Shown: in pieces, positions 23,893 through 33,407 of the stretch | How positions within the stretch are numbered: position 1 is the stretch's first letter | How the letters are laid out: every line of letters begins with the position of its first letter | NCBI RefSeq assembly: GCF_050278625.1 | Contig: NZ_JBNNTI010000013.1 | Span: forward strand, 1-64,000 | Direction of reading: 5' to 3' | DNA length: 64,000 nt | Origin: Viridibacillus sp050278625 | Lineage (GTDB): Bacteria > Bacillota > Bacilli > Bacillales_A > Planococcaceae | Made by a program: the position numbers and the translations under genes | The notes under the pieces: generated by a model | What the model saw: the letters and a program-made list of their open reading frames with translations, nothing else | What the model was told of the DNA's origin: nothing | Database searches by the model: none

Positions 23893-24996
23893 ATGAATGA
23901 AATGCCAAATTGTATTGGCTGTGGAACAATTATTCAAACAGACGATTCAAAAGCGCCAGGTTATGCACCGGCTTCATCTCTTGAAAAGGAAAGTATTATC
24001 TGTCAACGATGCTTCCGTTTAAAAAATTATAATGAATTACAACCGGTAGCATTAACGGATGATGATTTCTTGCGTATTTTAAATGGTTTAGGTCAGCAAA
24101 AAGGCTTAATCGTTAAAATTGTTGATATCTTTGATTTCAATGGAAGCTGGTTACCGGGCTTACATCGCTTTGTAGGCAATAACCCAGTACTGTTAATTGC
24201 CAATAAAGCAGATTTACTACCAAAGTCAGTGAAGAAACAAAAAGTTGTTAACTGGCTAAAGCAAGAAGCGAAAAAATTAGGGTTAAAACCAATCGATGTT
24301 ATGCTTGTTAGCGCTCATAAAGGTATGGGCATGCAAGAAGCAATGGGCGCTATCGATGAATATCGTCGTGGACAAGATGTATATGTTGTTGGTTGTACGA
24401 ATGTTGGTAAATCAACTTTTATTAACCGTATTATTAAACAAGCAACAGGTGAAAAAGAAGTTATTACGACATCTTATTTCCCTGGAACAACTCTAGATAT
24501 GATTGAAATTCCTATAGAGGATGGTAAAGCAATCTTTGATACTCCAGGAATTATTAATCATCACCAAATGGCACATTATCTAGACCCGTCTGAACTTAAA
24601 TATATTATGCCGAAAAAAGAAATTAAACCAAAAGTATTCCAATTGAACGAAGGCCAATCATTATTTGTTGGTGCATTAGCACGCTTTGATTTCATACAAG
24701 GTGCTCGTGCTGCATTCACTGTTCATATTGCAAATGACCTACAAATTCATCGTACAAAATTAGAAAAAGCAGATGACTTATATGAAACCCACAGAGGTGA
24801 GTTACTAGCTCCACCTTCTAAAAAGTATATCGATCAATTGCCAGAGTTAGTGCGCTATGAATTCTCGATTAAAGAAGCGAAAACAGATATCGTCTTTTCT
24901 GGTTTAGGTTGGATTACCGTCCAAAATGCAAATGTTGTCATTGCAGCATATGCTCCTAAAGGTGTGGAAGTTCAAATTCGCCCATCGCTTATTTAG
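23893..24996 (+). CDS. yqeH: ribosome-assembly GTPase YqeH (circularly permuted)
   Basis: The product is 367 residues. An N-terminal zinc finger (CIGCG at 7-11, CQRC near 38-41) precedes a circularly permuted GTPase domain. The order is G4 NKADLLPKS, G5 SAHKG, G1 CTNVGKSTFINR, then G3 DTPG. YqeH is needed for 30S subunit maturation in B. subtilis. The gene starts four bases after yqeG ends and twelve bases before aroE. Confidence 0.96.
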   Translation: MNEMPNCIGCGTIIQTDDSKAPGYAPASSLEKESIICQRCFRLKNYNELQPVALTDDDFLRILNGLGQQKGLIVKIVDIFDFNGSWLPGLHRFVGNNPVLLIANKADLLPKSVKKQKVVNWLKQEAKKLGLKPIDVMLVSAHKGMGMQEAMGAIDEYRRGQDVYVVGCTNVGKSTFINRIIKQATGEKEVITTSYFPGTTLDMIEIPIEDGKAIFDTPGIINHHQMAHYLDPSELKYIMPKKEIKPKVFQLNEGQSLFVGALARFDFIQGARAAFTVHIANDLQIHRTKLEKADDLYETHRGELLAPPSKKYIDQLPELVRYEFSIKEAKTDIVFSGLGWITVQNANVVIAAYAPKGVEVQIRPSLI

Positions 24997-25008
24997 GAGG
25001 ATTTTGAT

Positions 25009-25854
25009 ATGAAAAAATGGTTTGCAGTTATTGGAGATCCTATTGAGCATTCAATGTCTCCAGCAATGCACAATCAGTGGTTCTCAGAAGAAAATTTAGA
25101 TGCAACTTACTTACCAATCCATGTATTACCCGAGGAATTAGAGGACGCTATCAAGTCTTTAAAATTACTTGGAGCAAGTGGATGGAATGTGACGATTCCA
25201 CATAAAACTGAGATTATCCCATTTCTAGATGAGTTAGATGTTATGGCGAAAAAAATGGGTGCTGTGAATACAGTTGTGAGACAAGCGGATGGTAAGTTTA
25301 AAGGCTATAATACAGATGGTCTTGGATTTGTATGCTCGCTTGAGGAAGCAATCGGTAACACATACCGAAATGGCAATGTATTGTTAATCGGTGCTGGTGG
25401 AGCGGCAAGAGGAATTGCTTTTGCGCTACAGCATACGGGATATCATTCCATTACGATTGCAAACCGTACTGTAGCGAATGCAGAGCAAATTTGTACAGAA
25501 CTTGGCGGTCAATCTAAAGCAGTATCACTGAAAGATGCAGAAGCAACTTTAGGTGACTATGATATATTAATTCAAACAACACCAGCTGGTCTAAAAAATG
25601 GTCCTTTACAACTGCCATTTGAACTAGATCAGCTTGCAACTAAAGCAATTGTTGCGGATATTGTGTATAATCCTTTAATGACGCCTTTTTTACAGGTGGC
25701 AGAACAACGCGGAGCAACTGTGGTGACAGGGTTAGGAATGTTCGTTCATCAAGGTGCTTTAGCTTTTAATTATTGGTTAGGACAGTTCCCAAATACGACT
25801 TCTATGAAAGAATCGTTAACGGAGCAATTAGGAGGAAATAATGTTAACAGGTAA
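25009..25854 (+). CDS. aroE: shikimate 5-dehydrogenase
   Basis: The product is 281 residues. The substrate-binding start is VIGDPIEHSMSPAMHN, the catalytic Lys is in NVTIPHK, and the NADP-binding GAGGAARG near 125-132 has the expected Rossmann spacing. GLGMFVHQGALAF closes the active site. It reduces 3-dehydroshikimate in aromatic amino-acid synthesis. It overlaps the start of the next gene by 14 bases. Confidence 0.97.
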   Translation: MKKWFAVIGDPIEHSMSPAMHNQWFSEENLDATYLPIHVLPEELEDAIKSLKLLGASGWNVTIPHKTEIIPFLDELDVMAKKMGAVNTVVRQADGKFKGYNTDGLGFVCSLEEAIGNTYRNGNVLLIGAGGAARGIAFALQHTGYHSITIANRTVANAEQICTELGGQSKAVSLKDAEATLGDYDILIQTTPAGLKNGPLQLPFELDQLATKAIVADIVYNPLMTPFLQVAEQRGATVVTGLGMFVHQGALAFNYWLGQFPNTTSMKESLTEQLGGNNVNR

Positions 25855-26140
25855 ACAAAAACGTTTTTTACGTGCGGAAGCACATCATTTAAATCCAATT
25901 TTCCAAGTAGGTAAAGGCGGGGTAAATGACGCATTAATTAAACATATTAAAGAAGCAATTGAAGTACGCGAATTAATGAAAGTTCGTATTTTAGATAACT
26001 GTGAAGAAGATAAGCATGAAGTAGCAGAAGCATTAGCAAAAGGTGCTCGTGCAGAACTTGTGCAACTAATTGGATTAACAGTTGTATTATATAAAGAATC
26101 TCGTGATAACAAACGTATTGAATTACCGAAATCTAAATAA
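25841..26140 (+). CDS. yhbY: YhbY/YqeI family RNA-binding protein (CRM domain)
   Basis: The product is 99 residues, a single CRM domain. The characteristic start LTGKQKRFLRAEAHHLNPIF and glycine loop VGKGGVNDALI are seen. YhbY-type proteins bind the pre-50S ribosome. It overlaps aroE by 14 bases and shares the ribosome-assembly context of yqeH and rsfS. Confidence 0.94.
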   Translation: MLTGKQKRFLRAEAHHLNPIFQVGKGGVNDALIKHIKEAIEVRELMKVRILDNCEEDKHEVAEALAKGARAELVQLIGLTVVLYKESRDNKRIELPKSK

Positions 26141-26152
26141 GGATTTGGTTTT

Positions 26153-26725
26153 ATGCGACGAATTGGTTTATTAGGTGGTACGTTTAATCCACCTCATAAC
26201 GGTCATTTAATAATGGCAAATGAAGTATATGATGCACTTGGGCTAGATGAAGTTAGGTTCATGCCCAATGCCATTCCACCTCATAAACAGACGGCTCACG
26301 ATGCTACAGCTGAAGACCGTATGATAATGACAGGGTTGTCAATTGCTTCGCATGAGCACTTTAAACTCGAGCCATTTGAAATAAAGAGTGGTGGCATTTC
26401 TTATACGTATGAAACGATGAGGAGGCTAACTGCAAGTGAACCTGACTGTGAATTTTATTTTATTATCGGTGGCGATATGATTGATATGCTTGATCACTGG
26501 TATAAAATTGATGAACTAATGGAACTTGTGAAATTCGTTGGTGTTAACCGTCCACATTCGAAAGCAGAAACAACATATCCTGTGCAAATAATAGATGCAC
26601 CACTCATTGAGTTATCATCCACTTTGATTCGCGAGCGTGTGCAGTCAAATCGCACAATTACTTTTTTAGTACCAACAGAAGTTGAACAGTTTATACGAGA
26701 GGAAGGGTTATATGGAACGCGATGA
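26153..26725 (+). CDS. nadD: nicotinate-nucleotide adenylyltransferase
   Basis: The product is 190 residues. The nucleotidyltransferase motif GGTFNPPHNGHL is at residues 8-19 and the second signature is ELSSTLIRERV near 160. FYFIIGGDMIDMLDHW is the family's central block. It makes NaAD from NaMN in NAD synthesis. It overlaps the next gene by 14 bases. Confidence 0.97.
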   Translation: MRRIGLLGGTFNPPHNGHLIMANEVYDALGLDEVRFMPNAIPPHKQTAHDATAEDRMIMTGLSIASHEHFKLEPFEIKSGGISYTYETMRRLTASEPDCEFYFIIGGDMIDMLDHWYKIDELMELVKFVGVNRPHSKAETTYPVQIIDAPLIELSSTLIRERVQSNRTITFLVPTEVEQFIREEGLYGTR

Positions 26726-27290
26726 ATTATTATTAGCGATGAAAGACCGTATGCCTGAAAAACGTTATATCCATACAATTGGTGTTACTGAAACGGCAAT
26801 TGCATTGGCAGAACGCTTTGGGAGCGATCCAAAAAAAGCAGAAGCTGCAGCAATTCTACATGATTCATGCAAGTATGCTGATAGAGATTGGATGAAATCG
26901 AAAATTATCGACAAAGAGATGGATTCGACTCTACTAAAATACCACCATGAACTTTGGCATGCACCAATGGGCGCTTATGTTGCGAAAAAAGAATTTAATA
27001 TTGAAGATCAAGACATACTAAACGCCATCTGCTACCATACTACAGGACGTAAAGGGATGAGTGATTTAGAAAAGATTGTCTATATTGCAGATATGATTGA
27101 ACCGAATCGTCGATACCCTGGCGTAGAAGACTTACGAGCTGCTGCAAAGGGTGACGATCTAAACGAAGTGATGATTGCGTGCATACGCCATTCCATCGTA
27201 TTTTTAATAAATAAAAATCAACCGGTGTATCCGGATTCATTCAAATGTTATAACGATTTGATGTTAAAGAGAGGACAAGTGAAAGAATGA
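26712..27290 (+). CDS. yqeK: HD-domain hydrolase YqeK (Ap4A hydrolase family)
   Basis: The product is 192 residues with an HD metal-binding domain. KRYIHTIGVTETA gives the first His, AAILHDSCKYAD the HD pair, and ICYHTTGRKGMSDLEKIVYIADMIEP the later metal ligands. YqeK homologues hydrolyse diadenosine tetraphosphate symmetrically. ATG at 26712 follows GAGGAAGGG inside the nadD 3' end. An upstream ATG at 26682 has no ribosome-binding site. Confidence 0.93.
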   Translation: MERDELLLAMKDRMPEKRYIHTIGVTETAIALAERFGSDPKKAEAAAILHDSCKYADRDWMKSKIIDKEMDSTLLKYHHELWHAPMGAYVAKKEFNIEDQDILNAICYHTTGRKGMSDLEKIVYIADMIEPNRRYPGVEDLRAAAKGDDLNEVMIACIRHSIVFLINKNQPVYPDSFKCYNDLMLKRGQVKE

Positions 27291-27631
27291 CTAAAACTTT
27301 ATTACAACTTGCATATAAAGCGGCAGACGACAAACGTGCGGAGGATATCGTCGTATTGAATATGCAAGGAATTTCACCATTAGCAGATCATTTCATCGTT
27401 TGTCATGCCAATTCTGACCGTCAAGTGCAAGCAATTGCACGTGAAATGGTAGATGTAGCACATAAAGAAGGTTTTGAAGTGAAACGCTTAGAAGGTTTTG
27501 ACGCAGCTCGCTGGATACTAGTAGATATGGGCGATGTTGTGGCACATGTATTCCACCGCGATGAGCGTACTTTTTATAACTTGGAACGCTTATGGGGAGA
27601 TGCTCCATTCGTAAACGTTGAAGAACTATGA
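27287..27631 (+). CDS. rsfS: ribosomal silencing factor RsfS
   Basis: The product is 114 residues of the Iojap/RsfS family. The conserved core includes DIVVLNMQGISPLADHFIVC, GFDAARWILVDMGDVVAHVF and FYNLERLWGDA. RsfS binds L14 on the 50S subunit and blocks subunit joining in stationary phase. It overlaps yqeK by four bases and the next gene by four bases. Confidence 0.96.
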   Translation: MTKTLLQLAYKAADDKRAEDIVVLNMQGISPLADHFIVCHANSDRQVQAIAREMVDVAHKEGFEVKRLEGFDAARWILVDMGDVVAHVFHRDERTFYNLERLWGDAPFVNVEEL

Positions 27632-28365
27632 GTAGCTACCAGCGTTTTGCCGAAGTATATGATACATTAATGATGGATATCCCATATGATCAGTATGTAG
27701 ATTGGGTAGTTAAACATGCACCGAGCATAACTGCACCTAAGTTATTAGATGTTGGTTGTGGTACGGGCGTGATGGCTGCAAAATTTGCACGACAAGGATA
27801 TGATGTGAGTGGTGTTGATTTATCGGAAGAAATGCTAGCAATTGCAAGTGAACGCTTTATGGACGATAAACTCGCTATCCCATTATTTTGTCAATCAATG
27901 GACGAGCTTGAAGGTTTTTCTGATTTAAATGTTGTTACGATTCCAATTGATTCCCTTAATTATTTAGTGGATGAAGAGGCGGTTGTTGCTACATTTGAGC
28001 ACATATATGCGGCACTTTGTAATGGTGGTCATTTATTTTTTGATGTTCACTCATTATTCAAAATGGATTCTATCTTCCTAGATGGACCATTTACGTATGA
28101 TGACGGAGAAATTACTTATATTTGGGATACAGAGGCAGGGGAAGCTCCACATTCTGTACACCATGATATGACATTTTATGTAAACGTAAATGAGCAGCTT
28201 TTCGAGCGATTTGAAGAGTATCATTATCAACGTACATTCTCGGCTGAGCAATACGTTAAATGGCTTAATGATGCTGGATTTTCTAAAGTATCAATTACAG
28301 CAGATTATAAGGAAGAAGCTCCAGTAGCAGAATCTGAACGATTATTCTTCCACGTTGTGAAATAA
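27628..28365 (+). CDS. yqeM: SAM-dependent methyltransferase YqeM
   Basis: The product is 245 residues, class I methyltransferase fold. Motif I LLDVGCGTGVMAAKFA is near residues 37-52, with GVDLSEEMLAIA as the acidic SAM ribose loop. The C-terminal insert includes YHYQRTFSAEQYVKWLNDAGF. The substrate is not known. Position after rsfS matches B. subtilis. Confidence 0.88.
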   Translation: MSSYQRFAEVYDTLMMDIPYDQYVDWVVKHAPSITAPKLLDVGCGTGVMAAKFARQGYDVSGVDLSEEMLAIASERFMDDKLAIPLFCQSMDELEGFSDLNVVTIPIDSLNYLVDEEAVVATFEHIYAALCNGGHLFFDVHSLFKMDSIFLDGPFTYDDGEITYIWDTEAGEAPHSVHHDMTFYVNVNEQLFERFEEYHYQRTFSAEQYVKWLNDAGFSKVSITADYKEEAPVAESERLFFHVVK

Positions 28366-28396
28366 ACTCTTTTCAATTATTAAAATATACTATAAT

Positions 28397-29125
28397 ATGG
28401 AATTAGCTTCGTATGATATGCCTTCTGAAAAGAAAGGATGGTGCGGACTAATTCCTTCTTTTTTCAAGCAGTATGGCAAAAAGTATCTACTCCCAGGGAT
28501 CATGATTTTGTCGTGCTTTTTTTATTTCTACTTCTCCAACAACCCGTCGGACACTCCCCAAACCGACATTTTCGAAACAATCCCAGAAGAAACAAAAACG
28601 GAACAACCATCAATTACTGAACAGCAAGAATCACAAGGTATTATTGCTGATACATCCATTATTGTAGATGTCAAAGGGGCGGTCAAAAACCCTGGTGTTT
28701 ACTCATTATCTGCAGAAAGTCGGGTGATGGATGCTATTTTACTAGCTGGTGGCTACGCAAAAAATGCTGATTCAGTAGGTATTAACCATGCCCAGCGACT
28801 ACTGGATGAAATGGTCATTTATGTACCTAAAATAGGTGAAGAGCCGACGGAAGTACAAGCAATTGCTGGTATTCAACAATCGACGTCACCATCTACTCAA
28901 TCGGGTAGTAGTCAAACTGGTAATCAGTCAGATAAAATCAATTTAAATACAGCTGACGAAGTAGCACTTATGAATTTAAATGGAATCGGTCCTTCAAAGG
29001 CAAAAGCGATTTTAAGTTATCGTGATGATAGCGGTCCGTTCAAAACGATAGAAGATTTAAAAAATGTAACAGGAATTGGCGATAAAACGTTTGAAAATTT
29101 ACGCGACTTTATTACCGTTCAATAA
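28397..29125 (+). CDS. comEA: competence DNA receptor ComEA
   Basis: The product is 242 residues if ATG at 28397 is used. One membrane segment (about 32-47) is followed by a Ser/Thr/Gln linker, a SLBB-like domain (DVKGAVKNPGVYSLSAESRV) and a C-terminal pair of helix-hairpin-helix motifs (INLNTADEVALMNLNGIGPS, LKNVTGIGDKTFENLR) that bind DNA. It captures incoming DNA for transformation. The start is doubtful: TATAAT at 28391-28396 touches the first ATG. If that box is the promoter, initiation at the next in-frame ATG (28418) is more likely. The divergent comER gene seen in B. subtilis is absent. Confidence 0.93.
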   Translation: MELASYDMPSEKKGWCGLIPSFFKQYGKKYLLPGIMILSCFFYFYFSNNPSDTPQTDIFETIPEETKTEQPSITEQQESQGIIADTSIIVDVKGAVKNPGVYSLSAESRVMDAILLAGGYAKNADSVGINHAQRLLDEMVIYVPKIGEEPTEVQAIAGIQQSTSPSTQSGSSQTGNQSDKINLNTADEVALMNLNGIGPSKAKAILSYRDDSGPFKTIEDLKNVTGIGDKTFENLRDFITVQ

Positions 29126-29196
29126 ATGATGCATTGACGGTTTATGTTGGTTGTGGCTAAATTTATACTAGAACGATTTATTCAGGAGGCATTCAT

Positions 29197-29778
29197 ATGG
29201 AGCGTATTACTTGGGATCAATTTTTCATGGCACAAAGCCATTTATTAGCATTAAGGAGTACATGTACCCGATTAGCTGTTGGAGCAACAATTGTACGTGA
29301 TAAACGTATTATTGCAGGTGGCTATAATGGTTCAATTTCTGGAGATGATCATTGTATCGACAAAGGATGTTACGTTGTCAACAACCATTGTGTGCGTACA
29401 GTGCATGCAGAAACAAACGCATTATTACAATGTGCAAAATACGGGACATCAACAAACGGAGCAGATTTATATGTGACACATTTCCCTTGTCTCCCTTGTA
29501 CTAAATCTATTATTCAATCTGGTATTCATAATTTATATTACGCAACAGATTATAAAAACAATGAATATGCGATCGAATTGTTTAAGCAAGCTGGAGTAAA
29601 TGTTGTACATGTTCCTTTTGATGAACGGAAAGTTGACTTTTTAAGCGATGAAAAAATGGCGCTGTACGTTGAACTATTAAATAAACTGCGTGATAGCGGT
29701 GCTTCAAATGAGGAATTAGCTCCCTTTGAAGAGAAGGTGAAAGAGCTATTTGGCTTGCAAATATTCAACATAAAATAA
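29197..29778 (+). CDS. comEB: dCMP deaminase family protein ComEB
   Basis: The product is 193 residues. Zinc-binding deaminase motifs HAETNALLQ near residue 71 and PCLPCTKSI near 98 are complete. It converts dCMP to dUMP. It is co-located with comEA and comEC but its link to transformation is uncertain. ATG at 29197 follows CAGGAGGC. The final codons overlap a possible earlier start of comEC. Confidence 0.95.
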   Translation: MERITWDQFFMAQSHLLALRSTCTRLAVGATIVRDKRIIAGGYNGSISGDDHCIDKGCYVVNNHCVRTVHAETNALLQCAKYGTSTNGADLYVTHFPCLPCTKSIIQSGIHNLYYATDYKNNEYAIELFKQAGVNVVHVPFDERKVDFLSDEKMALYVELLNKLRDSGASNEELAPFEEKVKELFGLQIFNIK

Positions 29779-29789
29779 TTTTCTTTGCT

Positions 29790-32077
29790 TTGTCGATCTT
29801 ACTAGCAACAGTTGCTGCCCATGAATCGGCAAAGCTACTTTTTATATTAATCCCCTATAGTATTTGGCTTTATTTAAAAAAAGAAAAAATAATCATAATA
29901 CTATGTATTATTCTTGTCACCATCTCCACATATTGTTATTTCTCACATAATTTAGCTACTAGAGATACCCCTATCCCAAATGACATAAATATTACTTGGA
30001 CCAATCAATATAAGGTAAATGGACAGAAGCTAAGAGGCTTTGCAAAATTGCAAAATGGTCAAAAAGTATATATTATTTTCACTCTTCAATCAGAAGAGCA
30101 AAAGAAAAAATTTGAAGAGCAATCTTTATGCGGTTCAGTTTTTCAGGTATCTGGTGAATTGGTTGAACCTGCAATGCCTGCTCATCGTTACGCTTTTTCG
30201 ATGACTAATTATATTGAAAGCAATGGTGCACAAGGTATTTTTGAAGCAAAGAGTTTCCGCTTTGTATCAAAAGAAAGATCATTATCTGTGTTCTTTGCAG
30301 AGCAACGATTTAGAATGAAAAAGCATATAGAAAATACATTCCCAGAAAGTTTAGTAGCTGAAGCGCAGTCACTTATAATAGGTGACCGTGAAAATGTCGA
30401 TATGGATACTGAACGTGCTTATCAAAAACTAGGTATAACACATCTATTTGCTATCTCAGGTTTGCATGTTGGGCTCGTTTCGATGCTTGTGTATGAATTA
30501 TTACTGAGGTTACATATACGCAGAGAACATGCAACATGGGCTCTTATTATAGGACTACCTATATATGCTTGTATCGCAGGAGGTGCACCGTCTGTTTGGA
30601 GGGCAGTGTCAGTTGTTGAGCTTGTAATGCTAAGTAGAATTGTTTCGAATCGCTTAGCAATTGATGATGCGCTAGCATTGAGTTTTATCGGATTTGTATT
30701 ATTACAGCCGAGCGTAGTGTTTCAAATCGGTTTTCAATTATCTTATTTGGCGACTGTATCGTTAATGTTTTCGGGAAAGATTTTCTCATTCGCGAAAAGT
30801 GCCTGGCAACAATCATTTGCTATCACTTTTGTGTGTCAGCTACTCGTCTATCCTTTACTTTTGTATCATTTTTTTGAAATTAGTTTGTCTTCGTTTATTG
30901 CCAATATATTTTTTGTTCCGCTATTTTCATTTGTTGTATTACCAACAAATTTAATGTTGTTAATGCTCACCTATGTGTCAAATCCATTAGCGGGGGTTTG
31001 TTTTTTTATATATGAACCTGCTCGTGAATTATTGTCGGCGATTATCATGTGGTTACAGACGATTCCGTATCAAATGTGGACGCCAGGAAGACCTTCTGTC
31101 TGGCTTCTACTCTTAGCATTTGCTAGTGTCATTTTCGTGTTAATACAAATAGAACAACGAAAACATTGGTTCCTTATTGCTTTTACACTATTATTTTCTG
31201 CATTTTTGATTCATGAAAGTCCTGCATGGAATGGAGATTTAAAAATTACATTTTTAAGTGTAGGTCAGGGTGATTGTACGATTATTGAATTGCCATTTCG
31301 GAAGAAAATCTATGTCATAGATACTGGAGGAGTACTAAGGTTTGATCAGGAGGCATGGAAGTATTCTAAAAAGCCGTATGAAGTCGGTAGAGGATTGTGG
31401 TTCCTTATTTAAAAGGAAGTGGTATACGGGCTGTAGATACGCTTATATTGACACATGCTGATGCAGACCACGCTGAAGGTGCTGAGGAGGTAATGGAAGA
31501 AATTAGCGTTAAGGAAATTCATGTGTCGCCAAACTCATGGCAAAAATCAGTTATGAAAGATGTGGTAGACATCGCACAAAAGGACGGTATTCCAATCCGT
31601 GAGCAGATTGCAGGGAGGAGTTGGATGCAAGGAGAAACTACATTATCTTATTTATCCCCAGATGATTTGATTTATGAAGGCAATGATGATTCTCTTGTTT
31701 TAATGTTACAGCATGCAAATTTTAAGGCATTATTTACAGGTGATTTAGAGCAAACAGGAGAAATAATCTTGGTAGAAAATTATAAAGAAACTATTTCTAA
31801 AATGGATATTTTAAAAGTGGGGCATCATGGCAGTAAGACGTCTTCAACAGAACCTTTCTTAAAACTAGTGCAACCACGTCTATCGATATTTTCTAGCGGT
31901 TTAAATAATCGTTACGGTCATCCGAATAAGGATGTTGTTACAAGGTTCGAAGAAATGCAACTACCGACTTTAAATACGGCAGAAGTGGGAACAATTGAAG
32001 TAATCGTCTCTAAGAGTGGATTTACAGTGTTTAAAACAAAAAATCTGCAGAAACAGAAAAAGACATTATCAAATTGA
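29790..32077 (+). pseudogene. comEC: DNA uptake channel ComEC, broken by a -1 frameshift
   Basis: Two adjoining frames make one ComEC. The first (29790-31412) has the N-terminal OB-like region, the competence membrane domain with about ten segments (TSHLFAISGLHVGLVSML-type block THLFAISGLHVGLVSM) and the start of the metallo-beta-lactamase domain (SVGQGDCTIIE). It ends at a TAA soon after VGRGLWFLI. The second (31397-32077) continues YLKGSGIRAVDTLILTHADADH and GHHGSKTSS. One extra G after 31398 gives GRGLVVPYLKGSG, the family sequence, so one base appears to be lost. Transformation would fail unless this is a sequencing error. The only TTG start (29790) lacks a ribosome-binding site. The frame is open upstream to 29730, where an ATT at 29748 follows GAAGGTGA. 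Confidence 0.88.
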
Positions 32078-32089
32078 TAATGTCTTTTT
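32057..32089 (+). terminator. comEC terminator, overlapping its stop codon
   Basis: AAAAAGACATTATCA at 32057-32071 pairs perfectly with TGATAATGTCTTTTT at 32075-32089 over 15 bp with a three-base loop. The TGA stop of comEC is the start of the right arm. Confidence 0.9.
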
Positions 32090-32098
32090 AACTGTATC

Positions 32099-32233
32099 TT
32101 ATAGAGCTGCGTAATCGATGACAGTCGCAATGATGAAAATAAGTGCGAAAAACACGAATGATACGCCAAAACCTACTCCTGAATCGATTGCGTCGTTACG
32201 CTTTGATTGTACGTTTTCTTCAAATGGATTCAT
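32099..32233 (-). CDS. yqzM: small membrane protein YqzM
   Basis: A 44-residue product (MNPFEENVQSKRNDAIDSGV start) not long enough for most gene finders. Residues 21-42 form one membrane segment. It matches B. subtilis YqzM in sequence and position, between comEC and holA on the opposite strand. AGGAGGGG lies nine bases before the ATG. Function unknown. Confidence 0.9.
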   Translation of the reverse strand: MNPFEENVQSKRNDAIDSGVGFGVSFVFFALIFIIATVIDYAAL

Positions 32234-32396
32234 TGCTACCCCTCCTAATTCTCATTAATTATACGGTATGCCTATTAAAAAAGCTATATTGAAAAGGCAA
32301 AAATAGATGACTGCTCTAGAATGACACAATTTGTTCAAACTCACAGAATGAGAAATTTACGGTATACTGTAATCAATGTCAATTAGAGGTGAGACT

Positions 32397-33407
32397 ATGT
32401 TTTCAACAATATGGAAAAATATAAAAAAAGGAGATTTACAGCCTGTCTACTTACTTGCGGGCTTAGAGCCTTATTTTATAGATGAAACAATAAGACGTAT
32501 TAAAACGCAACTTGAAGAAGCTGGAGAAATTGAGACAATCACAATTGATTTGGATGAGCAACCAATCGATTATGTGATTGATGAATCAGATACAATCCCA
32601 TTCTTCTCAAGTCAAAAACTTATCATTGCGAAAAATGCATCGTTCTTAAAAGCAACCGAAAAAGGCAAAGAGAAAATTGATCATGACTTAAAACGATTAG
32701 AAAAATGGTTAGACTATCCGTCAGATACATCGATAACAATTTTTATTGCTCCTTATGAAAAGCTTGATGAGCGTAAAAAAGTAACAAAGTTAATGAAAGA
32801 TAGAGCTGTTTATTTACTCGCTGAAACGCCGAAAGAAAATGATTTAATGGTTTGGGTGCAAAATGAAGTAAGTCAGCAAAAAAAAACAATTGACCAAGAT
32901 GCCACTAGTAAATTAATCGAGCTAGTAGGTATGGATATGCTTCATTTACAGTCAGAGATTGAAAAACTGAGCTTATATTTAGGTGAAGAAAATACAATTA
33001 CGCAAGCTCTAGTAGAGGAAATGGTTGCGAAAACGCTTGAACAAGATGCTTTTAAGATGCTTAATGCTTATTTACACAGAGATGTTTCTAGTGCATTAAC
33101 TATTTACCATGATCTTATACGTCAAAAACAGGAGCCAATCGCACTTGTAGCATTACTTGCATCCCAAATTCGTTTAATGTCGAATGTTTATTATTTACTA
33201 AAAAAGGGATACCATTCGCAACAAATTGCAAAACAACTAAAGGTCAACCCTTATCGTGTTAAACGAATTGTTGAAGATCGTCGGAAAATTTCAGAGGATA
33301 GTTTACTAAAAGGTTTATTTGGGTTAAGCGAAGTTGATTATCAGTTAAAAACAATGAGCGGACGAAGAGAGCGCTATTTAGAATTATTTATGATGAAACC
33401 AATATAG
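32397..33407 (+). CDS. holA: DNA polymerase III delta subunit
   Basis: The product is 336 residues (YqeN in B. subtilis). The clamp-loader delta fold begins PVYLLAGLEPYFIDETIRRI and continues LDEQPIDYVIDESDTIPFFSS, the degenerate AAA+ domain that opens the beta clamp. There is no functional P-loop, as expected for delta. The C-terminal helical collar ends FMMKPI. ATG at 32397 follows AGAGGTGAG. An in-frame upstream codon (32376) would add seven residues without its own ribosome-binding site. Confidence 0.94.
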   Translation: MFSTIWKNIKKGDLQPVYLLAGLEPYFIDETIRRIKTQLEEAGEIETITIDLDEQPIDYVIDESDTIPFFSSQKLIIAKNASFLKATEKGKEKIDHDLKRLEKWLDYPSDTSITIFIAPYEKLDERKKVTKLMKDRAVYLLAETPKENDLMVWVQNEVSQQKKTIDQDATSKLIELVGMDMLHLQSEIEKLSLYLGEENTITQALVEEMVAKTLEQDAFKMLNAYLHRDVSSALTIYHDLIRQKQEPIALVALLASQIRLMSNVYYLLKKGYHSQQIAKQLKVNPYRVKRIVEDRRKISEDSLLKGLFGLSEVDYQLKTMSGRRERYLELFMMKPI

